A stretch of 50,636 nucleotides of DNA, taken from the NCBI GenBank assembly GCA_907163075.1, contig CAJQTY010000003.1:1-50636 (forward strand), given 5' to 3'. The notes below the pieces were generated by a model. That model did not search any database. It was not told where the DNA came from and saw only the letters and a program-made list of their open reading frames with translations. The translations under genes were made by a program, and so were the position numbers. Shown here piece after piece: positions 26,936 through 36,557 of the stretch; position 1 is the stretch's first letter; every line of letters begins with the position of its first letter. Source of the DNA: an uncultured Rhodocyclaceae bacterium (lineage in GTDB: Bacteria > Pseudomonadota > Gammaproteobacteria > Burkholderiales > Rhodocyclaceae).

Positions 26936-27588
26936 AGGCACACATCCTGAGCCGGAGTGCACTCGGCCTTATGGTCTGCGGCACACTCCTTGCCGCATCG
27001 TGCAGCTTGTGGCGTACACAGGTAACTTCCAATCTCCCACTGGACACGCCCGCAGCGGCGCCTGCACAACTGGCCCAAGTCCGTTTCGGCCGCCAGGTCG
27101 TGTTTGCGCACTGTGTACCTCCAGCATGCCCTGTGCGTACACCAAAGACGCTTGCACCCAAATCACCAGGCCAGTCTATCGACCGCGAATCCATCTCGCC
27201 TGCCCCGATCCTGAAAAACCCCATCCCCAAGGCAGAATTCCCACGCACCGTCATCGTGCAATTCGGTCTCGCCAGCGCAAAGCTGAGCACCACTGCCCAG
27301 GCCCAACTGAACGACGCAAAAAGTGACCTGCGCATGGCGCGCCGTATCACGATCTTCGGCCGCACCGACAGCACTGGCCCATTGGCATTCAACGAAGAAT
27401 TGGCTCTGGCGCGCGCCCTCGCGGTTCGCGATTACCTGCACCAGAGGCATCCGACGTTGGCGGCCCGTCTGACGCTGAAGGCACAAGGCGCGTGCTGCTT
27501 CATCGCGTCGAACGACACCGTCGCCGGCCGCACGCAGAACCGTCGGGTCGAAGTGATTGTTCACAGGAACGAGGACGACCCACCATGA
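26932..27588 (+). CDS. OmpA/MotB-like lipoprotein
   Basis: 218 residues. The N-terminus MKAHILSRSALGLMVCGTLLAASC is a signal with a lipoprotein-like AAS-C, followed by an extended linker. The C-terminal 100 residues form an OmpA-type peptidoglycan-binding domain: IVQFGLASAKLS, GRTDSTGPLAFNEELALARA and GRTQNRRVEV. It would anchor the transfer apparatus to the cell wall. Such a protein is not a standard member of the F operon but occurs with related elements. Two cysteine pairs (LWRTQ... and GACC) are present. It overlaps the transglycosylase gene by 4 bases. Confidence 0.8.
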   Translation: MKAHILSRSALGLMVCGTLLAASCSLWRTQVTSNLPLDTPAAAPAQLAQVRFGRQVVFAHCVPPACPVRTPKTLAPKSPGQSIDRESISPAPILKNPIPKAEFPRTVIVQFGLASAKLSTTAQAQLNDAKSDLRMARRITIFGRTDSTGPLAFNEELALARALAVRDYLHQRHPTLAARLTLKAQGACCFIASNDTVAGRTQNRRVEVIVHRNEDDPP

Positions 27589-27721
27589 GACCGAACATAG
27601 CATTCGCTGATTTCGCTGTCCTTTACCCGTCGAGCGCTCGCGCTCACACCCGCTGGCCTATCCCTATGCCCACCTGCTTCGATGCCCTCATTCAACACCC
27701 AAATATTGCACGGAGGTTTTC

Positions 27722-28072
27722 ATGAACACCGCCACTCTTGTTTCGTCCACCCGCATTTCCTTACGCAGACCGCTGACTATCGCGCTGCTGCTGGCAATGG
27801 CTGTTCTCGGTCTCGGCACCGCTTTTCCCGGCTACGCCCTGGATCTGGTCGCCTTTACCGGCATCACCGGACCGCTCACCTCGGCCCTGACCCAGATCGC
27901 CGCACTCGGACCGGGAATCAAGGCGCTGGTCGGTTTCGTCGGTTTCGTGGTCGCGCTCATCTCGCTGTCCGCGCTGCGCAACTTCGGCCCCGTCCTGTTC
28001 TACATCGGCCTGGCCATTTTCGCGGCGGTGGGTCTGGTGATCGCCGGCGCGATCATGGGCGCTGTGATTTGA
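27722..28072 (+). CDS. traA: Conjugative pilin precursor TraA
   Basis: 116 residues. A long signal (residues 1-39, ending PGYA) precedes a mature part of about 77 residues with two strong hydrophobic helices (about 66-84 and 90-114) and a short hydrophilic loop with LRNFGP, the pattern of F/VirB2-type pilins. GGAGG lies 8 bases before the ATG. The 130-base gap upstream contains a small inverted repeat (GAGCG-CTCG-CGCTC near 27635-27648) and may hold its own promoter. Next to traL, as in F. Confidence 0.85.
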   Translation: MNTATLVSSTRISLRRPLTIALLLAMAVLGLGTAFPGYALDLVAFTGITGPLTSALTQIAALGPGIKALVGFVGFVVALISLSALRNFGPVLFYIGLAIFAAVGLVIAGAIMGAVI

Positions 28073-28102
28073 ACTGCGGGCATCGGCCTTCAGGAGATCG
28101 GC

Positions 28103-28402
28103 ATGCAGGCGGACACCTATATCCCACGACGCCTTGATGACCAGTGGAAGATCGGCTTCTGGGATATCGATGTCGCCGCGCCGATCCTGTTCATGTTCTT
28201 TGTCGGCTACCTGTCCGGCAAACGAATGTCCTTTGCTGTCTGCATCGTACTTGGCCTCTTCGTTTCGCGCTGGATCGCACGTCTGAAGGCGGACAAGCAC
28301 CCGGCCTTTGCCATCCACTGGCTGTACTGGCACCTGCCCGCCAGTCCGCTGACAGCGATGCGCGCGACACCGCCCTCGCACCTCCGCCGCATGGTCGGCT
28401 GA
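28103..28402 (+). CDS. traL: Type IV secretion protein TraL
   Basis: 99 residues. A short cytoplasmic N-terminus (YIPRRLDDQWKIGFWDID) is followed by two membrane helices (about 29-47 and 49-62) and a C-terminal HWLYWHLP motif, matching TraL/VirB3-like proteins that help assemble the pilus at the inner membrane. GGAGA lies 7 bases before the ATG. Between traA and traE as in other F-type systems. Confidence 0.92.
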   Translation: MQADTYIPRRLDDQWKIGFWDIDVAAPILFMFFVGYLSGKRMSFAVCIVLGLFVSRWIARLKADKHPAFAIHWLYWHLPASPLTAMRATPPSHLRRMVG

Positions 28403-28418
28403 GCTTGGGAGAAAACCC

Positions 28419-28985
28419 ATGGACTTCGAACGGCTCAACGCCGACATCAAGGTAATGCGCCGGCGCAATCGGGGACTCGGCCTGGCGGTCGGCGCACTGG
28501 CCGCCGGTCAGATCCTCGCCCTGCTGGTCATCGTTAACCTGCTCGGAACAGTGCGTACCGTGGTCGTACCGCCATCAATCGACAAAACCTTCTGGGTCAC
28601 CCGCGACAAGGCCAGCAACGAATACCTCGAACAGATGGGCAGTTTCATCGCCTGGCTGGTACTCGACGTGACGCCGGCCTCGATCGACTGGAAGAAGGAC
28701 ACCCTGCTCGGCTACGTCGAACCCGATCAGTACGGCCCCCTCAAGACGCGCCAGGAAGTTGAAGCTGAACGTCTGAAGCGCATCAACGCGGCCACCGTGT
28801 TCGCACCCCAGCAACTGGTGCCCAGCGAAGAAGGACAGAGCGTCGTCATCCGCGGACGCTTGCGTACCCTGGTCAACGGCTTCGAAACCGCCAACGATCT
28901 CAAAGCCTATCGGGTCGAGTTCAGCCATGCCGGCGCACGCATGCATCTGAAGAGTTTCAAGGAGATTCCCAATGCCGGCAACTGA
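28419..28985 (+). CDS. traE: Type IV secretion protein TraE
   Basis: 188 residues, single N-terminal membrane helix (about 22-44) and a periplasmic VirB8-like domain: VPPSIDKTFWV near 50-60, YLEQMGSFIAWL near 69-80, and RGRLRTLVNG near 144-153. It is a core scaffold of the inner-membrane complex. GGGAGAAAA precedes the start. Its 3' end overlaps traK by 14 bases. Confidence 0.95.
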   Translation: MDFERLNADIKVMRRRNRGLGLAVGALAAGQILALLVIVNLLGTVRTVVVPPSIDKTFWVTRDKASNEYLEQMGSFIAWLVLDVTPASIDWKKDTLLGYVEPDQYGPLKTRQEVEAERLKRINAATVFAPQQLVPSEEGQSVVIRGRLRTLVNGFETANDLKAYRVEFSHAGARMHLKSFKEIPNAGN

Positions 28986-29862
28986 TCCCATCCGGGCCCC
29001 ATCCCTGCCTGTTCTCGTCCCGACGCCTCAGCGCAGCGGAGCCATGAGTGCCGCGATCACGGCCATCGCAAGCACCCTTGTCGTCGCGATGACGACCACG
29101 TCGGCTCAGGCCCTGCAGATCGTCGAGGCCAGCGACGGGGTGTCCGTCGAAGCCATCCTGTCGATCAAGGAGCCGACCCGTATCCGCATCGAAGGGGCAC
29201 CGATCACCGATGTCTTCGGCAACATCCATTCGAGTCACTGTGGTGCGCCGCCGGCATTCCCTGCCATGCCGGGAACGGCGCCGACAAGTGCCGTTTCACC
29301 GGCCATCAACCCAGCCGGCGAGATCGTACTGGAGTGCGACCGCGACAAGGGCGAAATCTACGTTCGCCCGGTTGGCGACTCCGCGAAGCCGATCAATCTG
29401 TTCGTCTCCTCGGCGAATTCCACATACACGCTGCTGCTGCGCCGCTCGGATACGCCCGCCGACACCATCGTCATTCGTGACAGAACACCGAAGGCCCTGA
29501 AGTCCGCGACGTCGAGCCAAAACTCGGCCGGACCCGCGCCTAATCCGGTACGTGCGATGAAGGCACTGTTGGTAGCCATGGTGTCGGACCGCGTACCGCC
29601 CGACATCCGGGTCGAAGAAACGCAGGGCTCGATCCCGCTGTGGGCCGAAGCGCGATTCTCGCGGATACGCCAGTACGAAGGGCGCGGCCTGATTGGCGAG
29701 AAGTACCTGCTGCAGAACATCAGTAGCGCACCCATGGTCCTGGCCGAACAGGAGTTTGATCGCGAGCACGGCAGCGTCGTCGCCATCGCTGTCGAGCAGC
29801 ATAACCTGCGCCCCGGCGAGACCACCAGCGTCTATGTCATCCGGCGCGGAGAGCGGCCATGA
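28972..29862 (+). CDS. traK: Type IV secretion secretin-like TraK
   Basis: 296 residues. AAGGAGA 7 bases upstream supports the ATG at 28972; the secretion signal (MSAAITAIASTLVVAMTTTSAQA) then starts at residue 25, so either the N-terminus is extended or the start is the ATG at 29044. The mature part has the VirB9/TraK beta-rich fold, with RIRIEGAPITDVFGN near 63-77 and a C-terminal LAEQEFD...VAIAVEQHNLRPGETTSVYVI. It forms the outer ring of the core complex with TraV and TraB. Confidence 0.92.
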   Translation: MPATDPIRAPSLPVLVPTPQRSGAMSAAITAIASTLVVAMTTTSAQALQIVEASDGVSVEAILSIKEPTRIRIEGAPITDVFGNIHSSHCGAPPAFPAMPGTAPTSAVSPAINPAGEIVLECDRDKGEIYVRPVGDSAKPINLFVSSANSTYTLLLRRSDTPADTIVIRDRTPKALKSATSSQNSAGPAPNPVRAMKALLVAMVSDRVPPDIRVEETQGSIPLWAEARFSRIRQYEGRGLIGEKYLLQNISSAPMVLAEQEFDREHGSVVAIAVEQHNLRPGETTSVYVIRRGERP

Positions 29863-31220
29863 ACACGCCTCATCAGCCTCTGCGCGGCCTGCCGCAGCAG
29901 TTGTTGCAACACCTGTCGCCCAGGCAACGCCAATACGCCATGCTCGGCACCCTCATGGCAGGCGGAATCGGGCTGCTCTGGTCGATTTTCGCGTTCACCG
30001 GCAACAGTCCACAAACCGGCGTCGCCCAAGCCTCGGCCGGGCAAGCGAGTGCGGTCACCAACATCGGCGTGATGCCACCCGGCGCTCAGGTCAATCCGGT
30101 GGACCAGTGGGTCGGGACGGCCGGACGCAAGCTCGCCCAGTACGAGAACGAGCGCGAAGAGCAAGGACGGCTGAACAAGGATCGTCAAACCTTCGAAGCG
30201 AAGACGCTGCAACGTTTCGCGGAACTGGAACAGCAACTCACCTCGACGCAGCAGGCAGCCGCCGCCCCGGTGGCTCGGGCCCCCGCTGCAATTACGCCGA
30301 CTACCCTGCCTCCTGCGGCAAGCCTGCCACCGGCCCCGCCGCCGCCCAAGGCTTCTCCTACCGGGGTGATGCCGAGCGGTTTCCCGGGTGAGGGGCTGGT
30401 ACAACCGGTGCCCGCGATCACGCGCGTCACCATCGCGGACCGATCCCTGCCCGCCAACAATGGAGCGAAAACGGAGCACACCTCGGGCACCGGCACCCAA
30501 ACCGCCGCCCGGAACGTCTCGACTTTCCTGCCGGTGAGTTTTACACGCGGCACGCTGCTGGGCGGCCTGGATGCCCCCACGGGCGGTCAGTCCCAGTCCA
30601 ACCCCCACCCGGTCCTGATCCGTCTCTCGGACAACTCGGTCTTGCCCAACCGCTTTCGCGCCGAATACCGCGAGTGCTTCGTGATCGCGGCGGGCTACGG
30701 CGACATCAGTTCCGAGCGCGCCTATCTGCGTACCGAGAGCCTGTCCTGCGTGCGCACCGATGGCGCCACACTGGAAGTAAAGATTCAGGGCTCGATCTAT
30801 GGCGAGGACGGCAAGGTCGGCATGCGCGGGCGTTTGGTCACCAAGCAGGGCCAGATGCTCGCCAATGCCCTGCTGGCCGGTGTGGTTAGCGGCATCGGCC
30901 AGGGCCTGGCCACGTCGTCGACGGAATACAGCACCTCAGCCTTGGGCACGGTCGCCAGCGCCTCCGGGTCCGATGCCTACCGCGCCGGTCTCGGCACCGG
31001 CGTTGGCAAGGCCCTCGACCGACTGGCCCAGTACTACATCAAGCTCGCCGAAAACACCTTCCCGATCATCGAGATCGACGCCGGCCGCGAAGTCGACGTG
31101 GTGATCACCCGAGGCGTGCACATCGACGTACCCATGACGACGGGGGACCCGTCTTCCGCGCGCCTCGCCAACGCCCCAGAAACCCGTTACCTGGAGACCT
31201 CCGACGATGGCAACTACTGA
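29859..31220 (+). CDS. traB: Type IV secretion protein TraB (VirB10-like)
   Basis: 453 residues: an inner-membrane helix at about 29-47, a coiled-coil stretch near 80-130 ([19 protein letters not shown]), a proline/alanine-rich spacer near 135-175, and the C-terminal TrbI/VirB10 beta-barrel domain ([16 protein letters not shown] near 228-243; [19 protein letters not shown] near 273-291). It spans both membranes. It overlaps traK as ATGA and the next gene by 14 bases. Confidence 0.95.
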   Translation: MNTPHQPLRGLPQQLLQHLSPRQRQYAMLGTLMAGGIGLLWSIFAFTGNSPQTGVAQASAGQASAVTNIGVMPPGAQVNPVDQWVGTAGRKLAQYENEREEQGRLNKDRQTFEAKTLQRFAELEQQLTSTQQAAAAPVARAPAAITPTTLPPAASLPPAPPPPKASPTGVMPSGFPGEGLVQPVPAITRVTIADRSLPANNGAKTEHTSGTGTQTAARNVSTFLPVSFTRGTLLGGLDAPTGGQSQSNPHPVLIRLSDNSVLPNRFRAEYRECFVIAAGYGDISSERAYLRTESLSCVRTDGATLEVKIQGSIYGEDGKVGMRGRLVTKQGQMLANALLAGVVSGIGQGLATSSTEYSTSALGTVASASGSDAYRAGLGTGVGKALDRLAQYYIKLAENTFPIIEIDAGREVDVVITRGVHIDVPMTTGDPSSARLANAPETRYLETSDDGNY

Positions 31221-32037
31221 ATTCGTGCCCGGCCGACTTGTTGTTGCGGCGCTGGTCACCGCACTGGCGGGCGCCGTCCCACTGGCGGATGCCGCGACCA
31301 TCGACGAAAGCCGGCTGCTTGCCTCCCTGCAGAAAGCCCACCCGGGCACGCACTTCACCGAAATCACCCGTTCGCCCCTTCCCGGCCTCTACGAAGTCTG
31401 GATGAATGGCAATGTGGCCTATGTGTCGGCCAGAAGCCCACGCTACTTCCTCTTCGGACACCTGTTCGACACCAAGACCCTACGCGACATGACCGGCCCG
31501 AAGCTGGCGCAGGCCATCGGCACCAACGGCCCAAGTCGCGTGACGACAGAAACAGCGCGCGCAGTAGCGGCACCCATTCAGTTCGACCCGTTGCCGCTGG
31601 CCGACGCGATCAAGACAGTACGCGGCACCGGCCAGCGTAAGGTGGCCGTCTTCAGCGACCCCGGTTGCCCCTACTGCAAACAGTTGGAGTTTGAACTGGC
31701 CACGCTTGATGACATCACCGTCTACACCTTCCTCGTGCCCTTCCAGGGCGAGGCCAAACCCATCGCGGTCTGGTGCGCGACGGATCGCGCAGAAGCCTGG
31801 CAACGCCTGATGCTCCATGACGACGAGCACTTGCTCAACACCGGGGCCGCCTGCGAACACCCCATCGTCCGCAACCTGGCGCTGGCCCGCCAACTCGGCA
31901 TCCAGGGCACGCCCACCCTGATCTGGGCGGATGGCACGCGTACCGACGGCGTCGTCGGACGTGCCGTGCTGGAAGCGCGACTCGCACAGGCCTCTTCACC
32001 AACACCTCCGCAAACCACACCGGAGAAGCAGCCATGA
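31207..32037 (+). CDS. DsbC-like thiol:disulfide isomerase of the transfer operon
   Basis: 276 residues. A signal peptide (about 1-30), a DsbC-type dimerisation domain (31-125), and a thioredoxin fold with CPYC at 154-157 and the cis-proline GTPTLIW near 242-248. It should shuffle disulfides in the cysteine-rich periplasmic subunits TraN, TraU and TraH. SXT/IncA/C-type operons carry a dsbC at this point. The ATG overlaps the traB end. Confidence 0.9.
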   Translation: MATTEFVPGRLVVAALVTALAGAVPLADAATIDESRLLASLQKAHPGTHFTEITRSPLPGLYEVWMNGNVAYVSARSPRYFLFGHLFDTKTLRDMTGPKLAQAIGTNGPSRVTTETARAVAAPIQFDPLPLADAIKTVRGTGQRKVAVFSDPGCPYCKQLEFELATLDDITVYTFLVPFQGEAKPIAVWCATDRAEAWQRLMLHDDEHLLNTGAACEHPIVRNLALARQLGIQGTPTLIWADGTRTDGVVGRAVLEARLAQASSPTPPQTTPEKQP

Positions 32038-32615
32038 AATCGCTTGTCCTGCGATTTGGAGCCATCAGCCTGCTGTTACCGTTGAGCGCGTGCATGAACA
32101 TGTCCGGACTGGGTGGCGACTCGACGTACGCCTGCAAGGCCCCCGACGGGGTGGCCTGCGATTCGGTATCCGGCACCTACGCCAACGCGGTTCACGACAA
32201 GCTACCCAGCCAACAGCGGCAGCGATCCGCCACCACCCAAAAGGAATATTCCGAAGTAAAACGCCCCACGGAGACCATGCGCGCCGCATCGTCGGTAGCG
32301 GCCGGCGATCCCGTTACCGCCACCAGCCCCTTGCGCTCCCAGGCCCGCGTTCTGCGCTTGTGGATCAAGTCGTGGGAAGACACCGATGGCGATCTCTACG
32401 ACCAGGGTTACATCTACGTGCAGGTAGACAACGGCCAGTGGCTGATCGACCACGTGCAGCGTCAGATCCGCGACGCCTATGCGCCACTGAAGCCACCACC
32501 CAAGCCGGCCAACGACAGCGCTGCCGAGCCGAATCCAGCCGCCAACACGTCGAACTCGCCGATGGTGCCACTGCGTCCCCCATCGACCGGGTTCGGCGTC
32601 ACCCCGGTGCAATGA
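32034..32615 (+). CDS. traV: Type IV secretion lipoprotein TraV
   Basis: 193 residues. The signal ends LSAC, with lipidated cysteine at residue 20. The conserved TraV stretch [20 protein letters not shown] lies at about 30-49. The C-terminal half ([24 protein letters not shown]) is also family-typical, and the last 40 residues are proline-rich. It forms the outer-membrane ring with TraK and TraB. It overlaps the dsbC-like gene as ATGA. Confidence 0.93.
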   Translation: MKSLVLRFGAISLLLPLSACMNMSGLGGDSTYACKAPDGVACDSVSGTYANAVHDKLPSQQRQRSATTQKEYSEVKRPTETMRAASSVAAGDPVTATSPLRSQARVLRLWIKSWEDTDGDLYDQGYIYVQVDNGQWLIDHVQRQIRDAYAPLKPPPKPANDSAAEPNPAANTSNSPMVPLRPPSTGFGVTPVQ

Positions 32616-32622
32616 GGCCTTC

Positions 32623-35190
32623 ATGAACACACCGAACTGCAACGCCCCCATGATCCCTCAGCGCAACCGCTGGTACGCGCCGCGCTTTCCCTTCAGCCAA
32701 CCGGTGGATACGCCGGCCGAACAGTTTGCCAATTGGCTGCCCTACTCCGCCTACCTCGCTACCGAGAAGATCTTTGTTAACCGCGACAGCCTGGGCGTCA
32801 TGCTCGAACTGATGCCGCAGTCGGGTGCCGACGAACGCATGGCGGAAGTGCTGATCTCGCTCTACGCCAACTGCCCACCTGGCACCGGTATCCAGTTTCA
32901 TCTTTTCGCTTCGCCTCAGGTGCGCACGCAGTTACACCACTACGCCAACCTGCGCATCGAGGACGACGATCAGGCCGAGCAGGCCAGGCAGTGGGGGCGA
33001 CCCGCGCGCAACGCCAACCTGTTTCGAAAGCTTGCCCGCCAGCGCGCAGGCCACCTGCTGCGCGGTGCGCAGAAATCGCTGACGGCCGGCTTCCACTACA
33101 CGATCCGGGATTTTCGTCTGATGCTCAGCGTCGCGTTTGCCGGCGACCCCGAGGATCTCAACACGCGCGACGAACTGATGTCGCTGCGCGACTCGATGTC
33201 GTCCACCCTGCGCTCCGCCTCGCTGCCCAACCGCGTCTGCGATGCCGCCGATCTGATCAACTGGTGCGCACTGTTCACCAATCCCGACCGTATCTCCCAG
33301 ACCGACGCGCCGGACCTGCACTACGACGATGGACGGGAACTACGCGACCAGATCGTGGACTTCGACACCATCCAGGACCCGCATCCAAGCGGCCTTACCT
33401 TGTGGAAGGAAGCCAGCCCCGACGTGCTGGAGGCGCGCTTCTACTCGATCAAGAGTTTTCCGGAACGCTTTGCCCTGTGGCAAATGGGTTCCCTGATCGG
33501 CGACCTGATGCAGCCGGCGCTGCAGTACAGCGCACCGTTTCTGCTGACCCTGGGCGTGCACGTGCTCGACCCCAACGTCACCAAATCGGTGGTCACCGCC
33601 AACCACGTGCGCGCAACGCAGAACGCCCGGTCGAAGATGGCCGACGTCATGCCCGACGTGAATAAAAAACTCCAGGACTGGACGGCGGCAGCCGATGTCC
33701 TCGATACGGGCGGCAACCTGGTCAGCCTCTATCACCAGCTGGCGCTGTTCACCACCCCCGACAAGGCCGTCGCCGCACACGAGGCGGCCAACGCCATCTG
33801 GCGCGGACGCGGGTTTCAGTTGAACGCCGATGCCTACATGCACCGCCAGGCCCTGCTCGCCAGCCTGCCGATGACGCTGACCGAGAAATTTCACAAAGAC
33901 CTGGTCAAGATGCGTCGCGTCACGCGCAAGACCATGGCCAATGCCATCCACATGGCCCCGCTGATCGCCGAATGGCGCGGCACGCGCACCCCGGCCCTGA
34001 TTTTTGGTGGTCGGCGCGGTCAGTTGATGACCCTGGACGTTTTCGACAACGACCTGGGCAACGCCAACTTCGCCATCATCGGCGCCCCCGGCTCGGGCAA
34101 ATCGGTGCTGATGAACGAGATGGCCTGGTCCTACCGGGCCATCGGCGCCAAGGTCTGGATGCTCGATCTGGGACGCAGCTTCGAGAAACTGTGCCGCAAG
34201 GCCAAGGGCACCTATATCGAGTTTCGACCCGACGTCAACATCTGTCTCGATCCGTTCACTCACATCGTCGACATCAACGAAGACATCGACATGCTGGTGC
34301 CAGGGATCGCCAAGATGTGCTCGATGCAGCACACCCTGGAAGAAGTCCAGTACAAGGCGATCTCGGCCATGGTTCTCAAGCTCTGGCGGGAGTACGGCAA
34401 CGAACTGCGCATCACCGGCCTGCGCGATGCCTTCAAGACGGGGACCATCGAGGAACTGGGCATGGTCGGCGACCAGCGCATCAAGGACCTGGCGATCATG
34501 CTCAATCCCTACTCGCGGGGTGGGCAGTACGAGCGCTTCTTCGAAGGGCGCAACAACATCGATTTTTCCAACGATTTCATCGTCATCGAGAACGAGGAAC
34601 TGAAGCGCCGCCCGGACCTGCACGCGGTGGTCAACATTCTGCTCCTGCATCGCATTACCGGCGAGATGTACCTCACTCGCAATCGGCGCAAAGTACTCTT
34701 TGTCGATGAGTTGAAGCAACAACTCGGCGATATCGGCGCCAACGATCCGGTCAAGGCCGCAGTAATCGAGGAAGCGGCCCGACGCGCCCGCAAATACGGC
34801 GGCGCGCTCGGCACGGCAACGCAAAGTGCCGACGACTTCTACGGCTCGGCGCAGATGGAAGCCGCTTTCAACTGCTCGGACTGGGTCTTCCTGCTGCGCC
34901 AGAAACCGGAATCCATCGAAATGCTGGACCGCAAGGGCCGACTCACCATGGACGAACCGAAGAAGCGCCTGCTCAATTCGCTGCGCACCGAGGCCGGTGT
35001 GTTTGCGGAAGTCTACATTTCCTCGCCGGTCGGTGAAGGCGTGGCGCGCAACATCCTCGACCCGGCCACCCACCTGCTGTTCTCCAACAAGCTGGAAGAT
35101 AACGCGCCGATTGACGAATTGCGCGCCCAGGGCCTGTCCATCGACGAGGCGATCAGCGAACTGTTACAGCGTCGCGGGCATGCGACATGA
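32623..35190 (+). CDS. traC: Type IV secretion ATPase TraC
   Basis: 855 residues, VirB4-class cytoplasmic ATPase that powers pilus assembly. The N-terminal TraC_F_IV domain (about 25-450) is followed by the P-loop GAPGSGKS at 487-494 and Walker B VLFVDEL near 691-697. The late motif ATQSADDFYGS near 728-738 is typical. Length matches IncA/C and F relatives (about 800-880). It overlaps trbI by 4 bases. Confidence 0.96.
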   Translation: MNTPNCNAPMIPQRNRWYAPRFPFSQPVDTPAEQFANWLPYSAYLATEKIFVNRDSLGVMLELMPQSGADERMAEVLISLYANCPPGTGIQFHLFASPQVRTQLHHYANLRIEDDDQAEQARQWGRPARNANLFRKLARQRAGHLLRGAQKSLTAGFHYTIRDFRLMLSVAFAGDPEDLNTRDELMSLRDSMSSTLRSASLPNRVCDAADLINWCALFTNPDRISQTDAPDLHYDDGRELRDQIVDFDTIQDPHPSGLTLWKEASPDVLEARFYSIKSFPERFALWQMGSLIGDLMQPALQYSAPFLLTLGVHVLDPNVTKSVVTANHVRATQNARSKMADVMPDVNKKLQDWTAAADVLDTGGNLVSLYHQLALFTTPDKAVAAHEAANAIWRGRGFQLNADAYMHRQALLASLPMTLTEKFHKDLVKMRRVTRKTMANAIHMAPLIAEWRGTRTPALIFGGRRGQLMTLDVFDNDLGNANFAIIGAPGSGKSVLMNEMAWSYRAIGAKVWMLDLGRSFEKLCRKAKGTYIEFRPDVNICLDPFTHIVDINEDIDMLVPGIAKMCSMQHTLEEVQYKAISAMVLKLWREYGNELRITGLRDAFKTGTIEELGMVGDQRIKDLAIMLNPYSRGGQYERFFEGRNNIDFSNDFIVIENEELKRRPDLHAVVNILLLHRITGEMYLTRNRRKVLFVDELKQQLGDIGANDPVKAAVIEEAARRARKYGGALGTATQSADDFYGSAQMEAAFNCSDWVFLLRQKPESIEMLDRKGRLTMDEPKKRLLNSLRTEAGVFAEVYISSPVGEGVARNILDPATHLLFSNKLEDNAPIDELRAQGLSIDEAISELLQRRGHAT

Positions 35191-35555
35191 AAACGACCGT
35201 TCCCCAACTGCTAGGTCAGGGCTTGTTCTCCCTGTTTGTGGTGGCCATGGCGCTCGCCACCTACGACCGACTGGTATTGCGGCCGGCGCTGATCATCGGC
35301 ATGGTCGATGTGGCCGAGGTCTACCGGGCCAAAGAGGCCGAGTTCACCCAGATCCTCACCAAGGCCAGTTCGGCGGACGACCGGCAAAAAGCGCTGCTCA
35401 TGGCGCAAGCCTTTGCCCAACGTCTACCACTTGCCCTCGACGAGTTGCCTCGGGAATGCGGCTGCCTCGTGGTCCTCAGGACGGCGGTGGCCGGAGCGAC
35501 GCCGAACACCATCGACCTGACCGCCCGACTGCGCAGAAAAGTGGACGCCCCATGA
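35187..35555 (+). CDS. trbI: Type-F transfer protein TrbI-like
   Basis: 122 residues with one N-terminal helix (about 12-28) and a periplasmic domain containing AEVYRAKEAEFTQIL and a cysteine pair in PRECGCLVVL. It matches the size and position of F TrbI, which affects pilus extension and retraction. It overlaps traC and the next gene as ATGA on each side. Confidence 0.75.
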   Translation: MKTTVPQLLGQGLFSLFVVAMALATYDRLVLRPALIIGMVDVAEVYRAKEAEFTQILTKASSADDRQKALLMAQAFAQRLPLALDELPRECGCLVVLRTAVAGATPNTIDLTARLRRKVDAP

Positions 35556-36148
35556 ACTCCGCACCGGTCCAGCAAGCGGCTCCGCGTAGCGCGTCGATTC
35601 CCGTCCGAGGGCAGCGCGTCCTCAAGCCTTTCGCCGAGGTCTTGCGCCATGTTCGCTGGCACTGGCCCCTCTTCCTGCCAATCTTCGTAATCTGGGCCTT
35701 CGCCTACGTGCGCCTGTTCGTCGATCCGACGCCGCGCCTGCCGCTGCTCTTCAACCTGACACCGAGCCTGCCGTATCGTATGGCCGTGCTGAAGTACGGC
35801 GCACACACCTTGCGGCGGGGTGACGTCATTGTCTTCGCGTTTGCTGGTGAGGCGCAACAGCGTTATCCCGGCTTGCGCGGCCAGCCCTTCTTCAAAATCG
35901 TGCGAGGCATGCCGGGCGACGCCGTGACCGTCGCCGGCCGACAGGTAGCGGTTAACGGCGAGGACGTCGGGGTGGCCAAGACACAGGCCTACGACCATCG
36001 ACCGCTCACACCGATCATGCCGACCATCATCCCGCCCGGGCACTATTACGTGCAGGGCACCAGTCCCGACTCCTTCGACTCGCGCTACCAGGACAGCGGA
36101 CTGATCCGGGCCGAGCAGGTGATCGGCGTCGCGATCCCGTTATTTTGA
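35552..36148 (+). CDS. S26-family signal peptidase (TraF/TrhF type)
   Basis: 198 residues with one membrane helix at about 39-57 and the S26 catalytic pair: Ser72 in LTPSLPYRM and Lys115 in FFKIVRGMPGD, then VNGEDVG and a C-terminal GHYYVQGTSPDSFDSR. It is the type that processes or cyclises pilins in RP4 and IncH plasmids. The start at 35552 is decided by ATGA overlap with trbI; the longer frame upstream reads through traC in another frame. With TraA in the same operon it probably acts on the pilin. Confidence 0.88.
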   Translation: MNSAPVQQAAPRSASIPVRGQRVLKPFAEVLRHVRWHWPLFLPIFVIWAFAYVRLFVDPTPRLPLLFNLTPSLPYRMAVLKYGAHTLRRGDVIVFAFAGEAQQRYPGLRGQPFFKIVRGMPGDAVTVAGRQVAVNGEDVGVAKTQAYDHRPLTPIMPTIIPPGHYYVQGTSPDSFDSRYQDSGLIRAEQVIGVAIPLF

Positions 36149-36158
36149 GACGCACACC

Positions 36159-36557
36159 ATGCCCAGAGCCTTCCTCGCCTTTGCGTTCTTCGGCCTTTTG
36201 ACCAGTGCCGCCGCCGGCGCCCAAACCCGTCCGGCCCTTCCAACCTTCAAGGTGGCCCAAGACAGTACACCAGAAATTCAACGGAATCACCACGCCGACG
36301 CTATGCCGCTGGCCGACTATCTCGGCCTCCTGCGGCAAATCGCTCCCGCTGCCGAAGCGGGAACCAAGGATTATCTGGCTGCCTTCGAACGACGCTGCGG
36401 CCGGACACTCTCCACGACCGAACTGCGCCGCGCGATGTCGCAAGGCGACGGCGATCCGGTGCTGATGGGACTGATCCGCGCGAGTTACCAGCGGGATAGC
36501 GCTGCCCGCGAACAACTCGCCGGACAAATGAGTTGCCTGGGCAAAGGGGCACCATGA
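36159..36557 (+). CDS. Exported protein of unknown function in T4SS operon
   Basis: 132 residues with a signal peptide (cleavage likely after AAAGA, residue about 21). The mature protein is mostly helical, with two cysteines (RRCGRTLS and GQMSCLG) that may form a disulfide. No family recognised. It lies between the S26 peptidase and traW, overlapping traW as ATGA, and has codon use like its neighbours, so it is probably a working accessory subunit. Confidence 0.7.
   Translation: MPRAFLAFAFFGLLTSAAAGAQTRPALPTFKVAQDSTPEIQRNHHADAMPLADYLGLLRQIAPAAEAGTKDYLAAFERRCGRTLSTTELRRAMSQGDGDPVLMGLIRASYQRDSAAREQLAGQMSCLGKGAP

Noticed and set aside
25595-27711. Similar short boxes (CCAAAATAGCAC at 25595, CCCAAATATTGCAC at 27698) as FlhDC-like operators
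   Set aside because: The second lies directly on the ribosome site, leaving no room for a promoter, and the similarity is short enough to be chance.
33340-35073. 577-codon open frame on the minus strand
   Set aside because: Antisense shadow of traC, which has full domain support.
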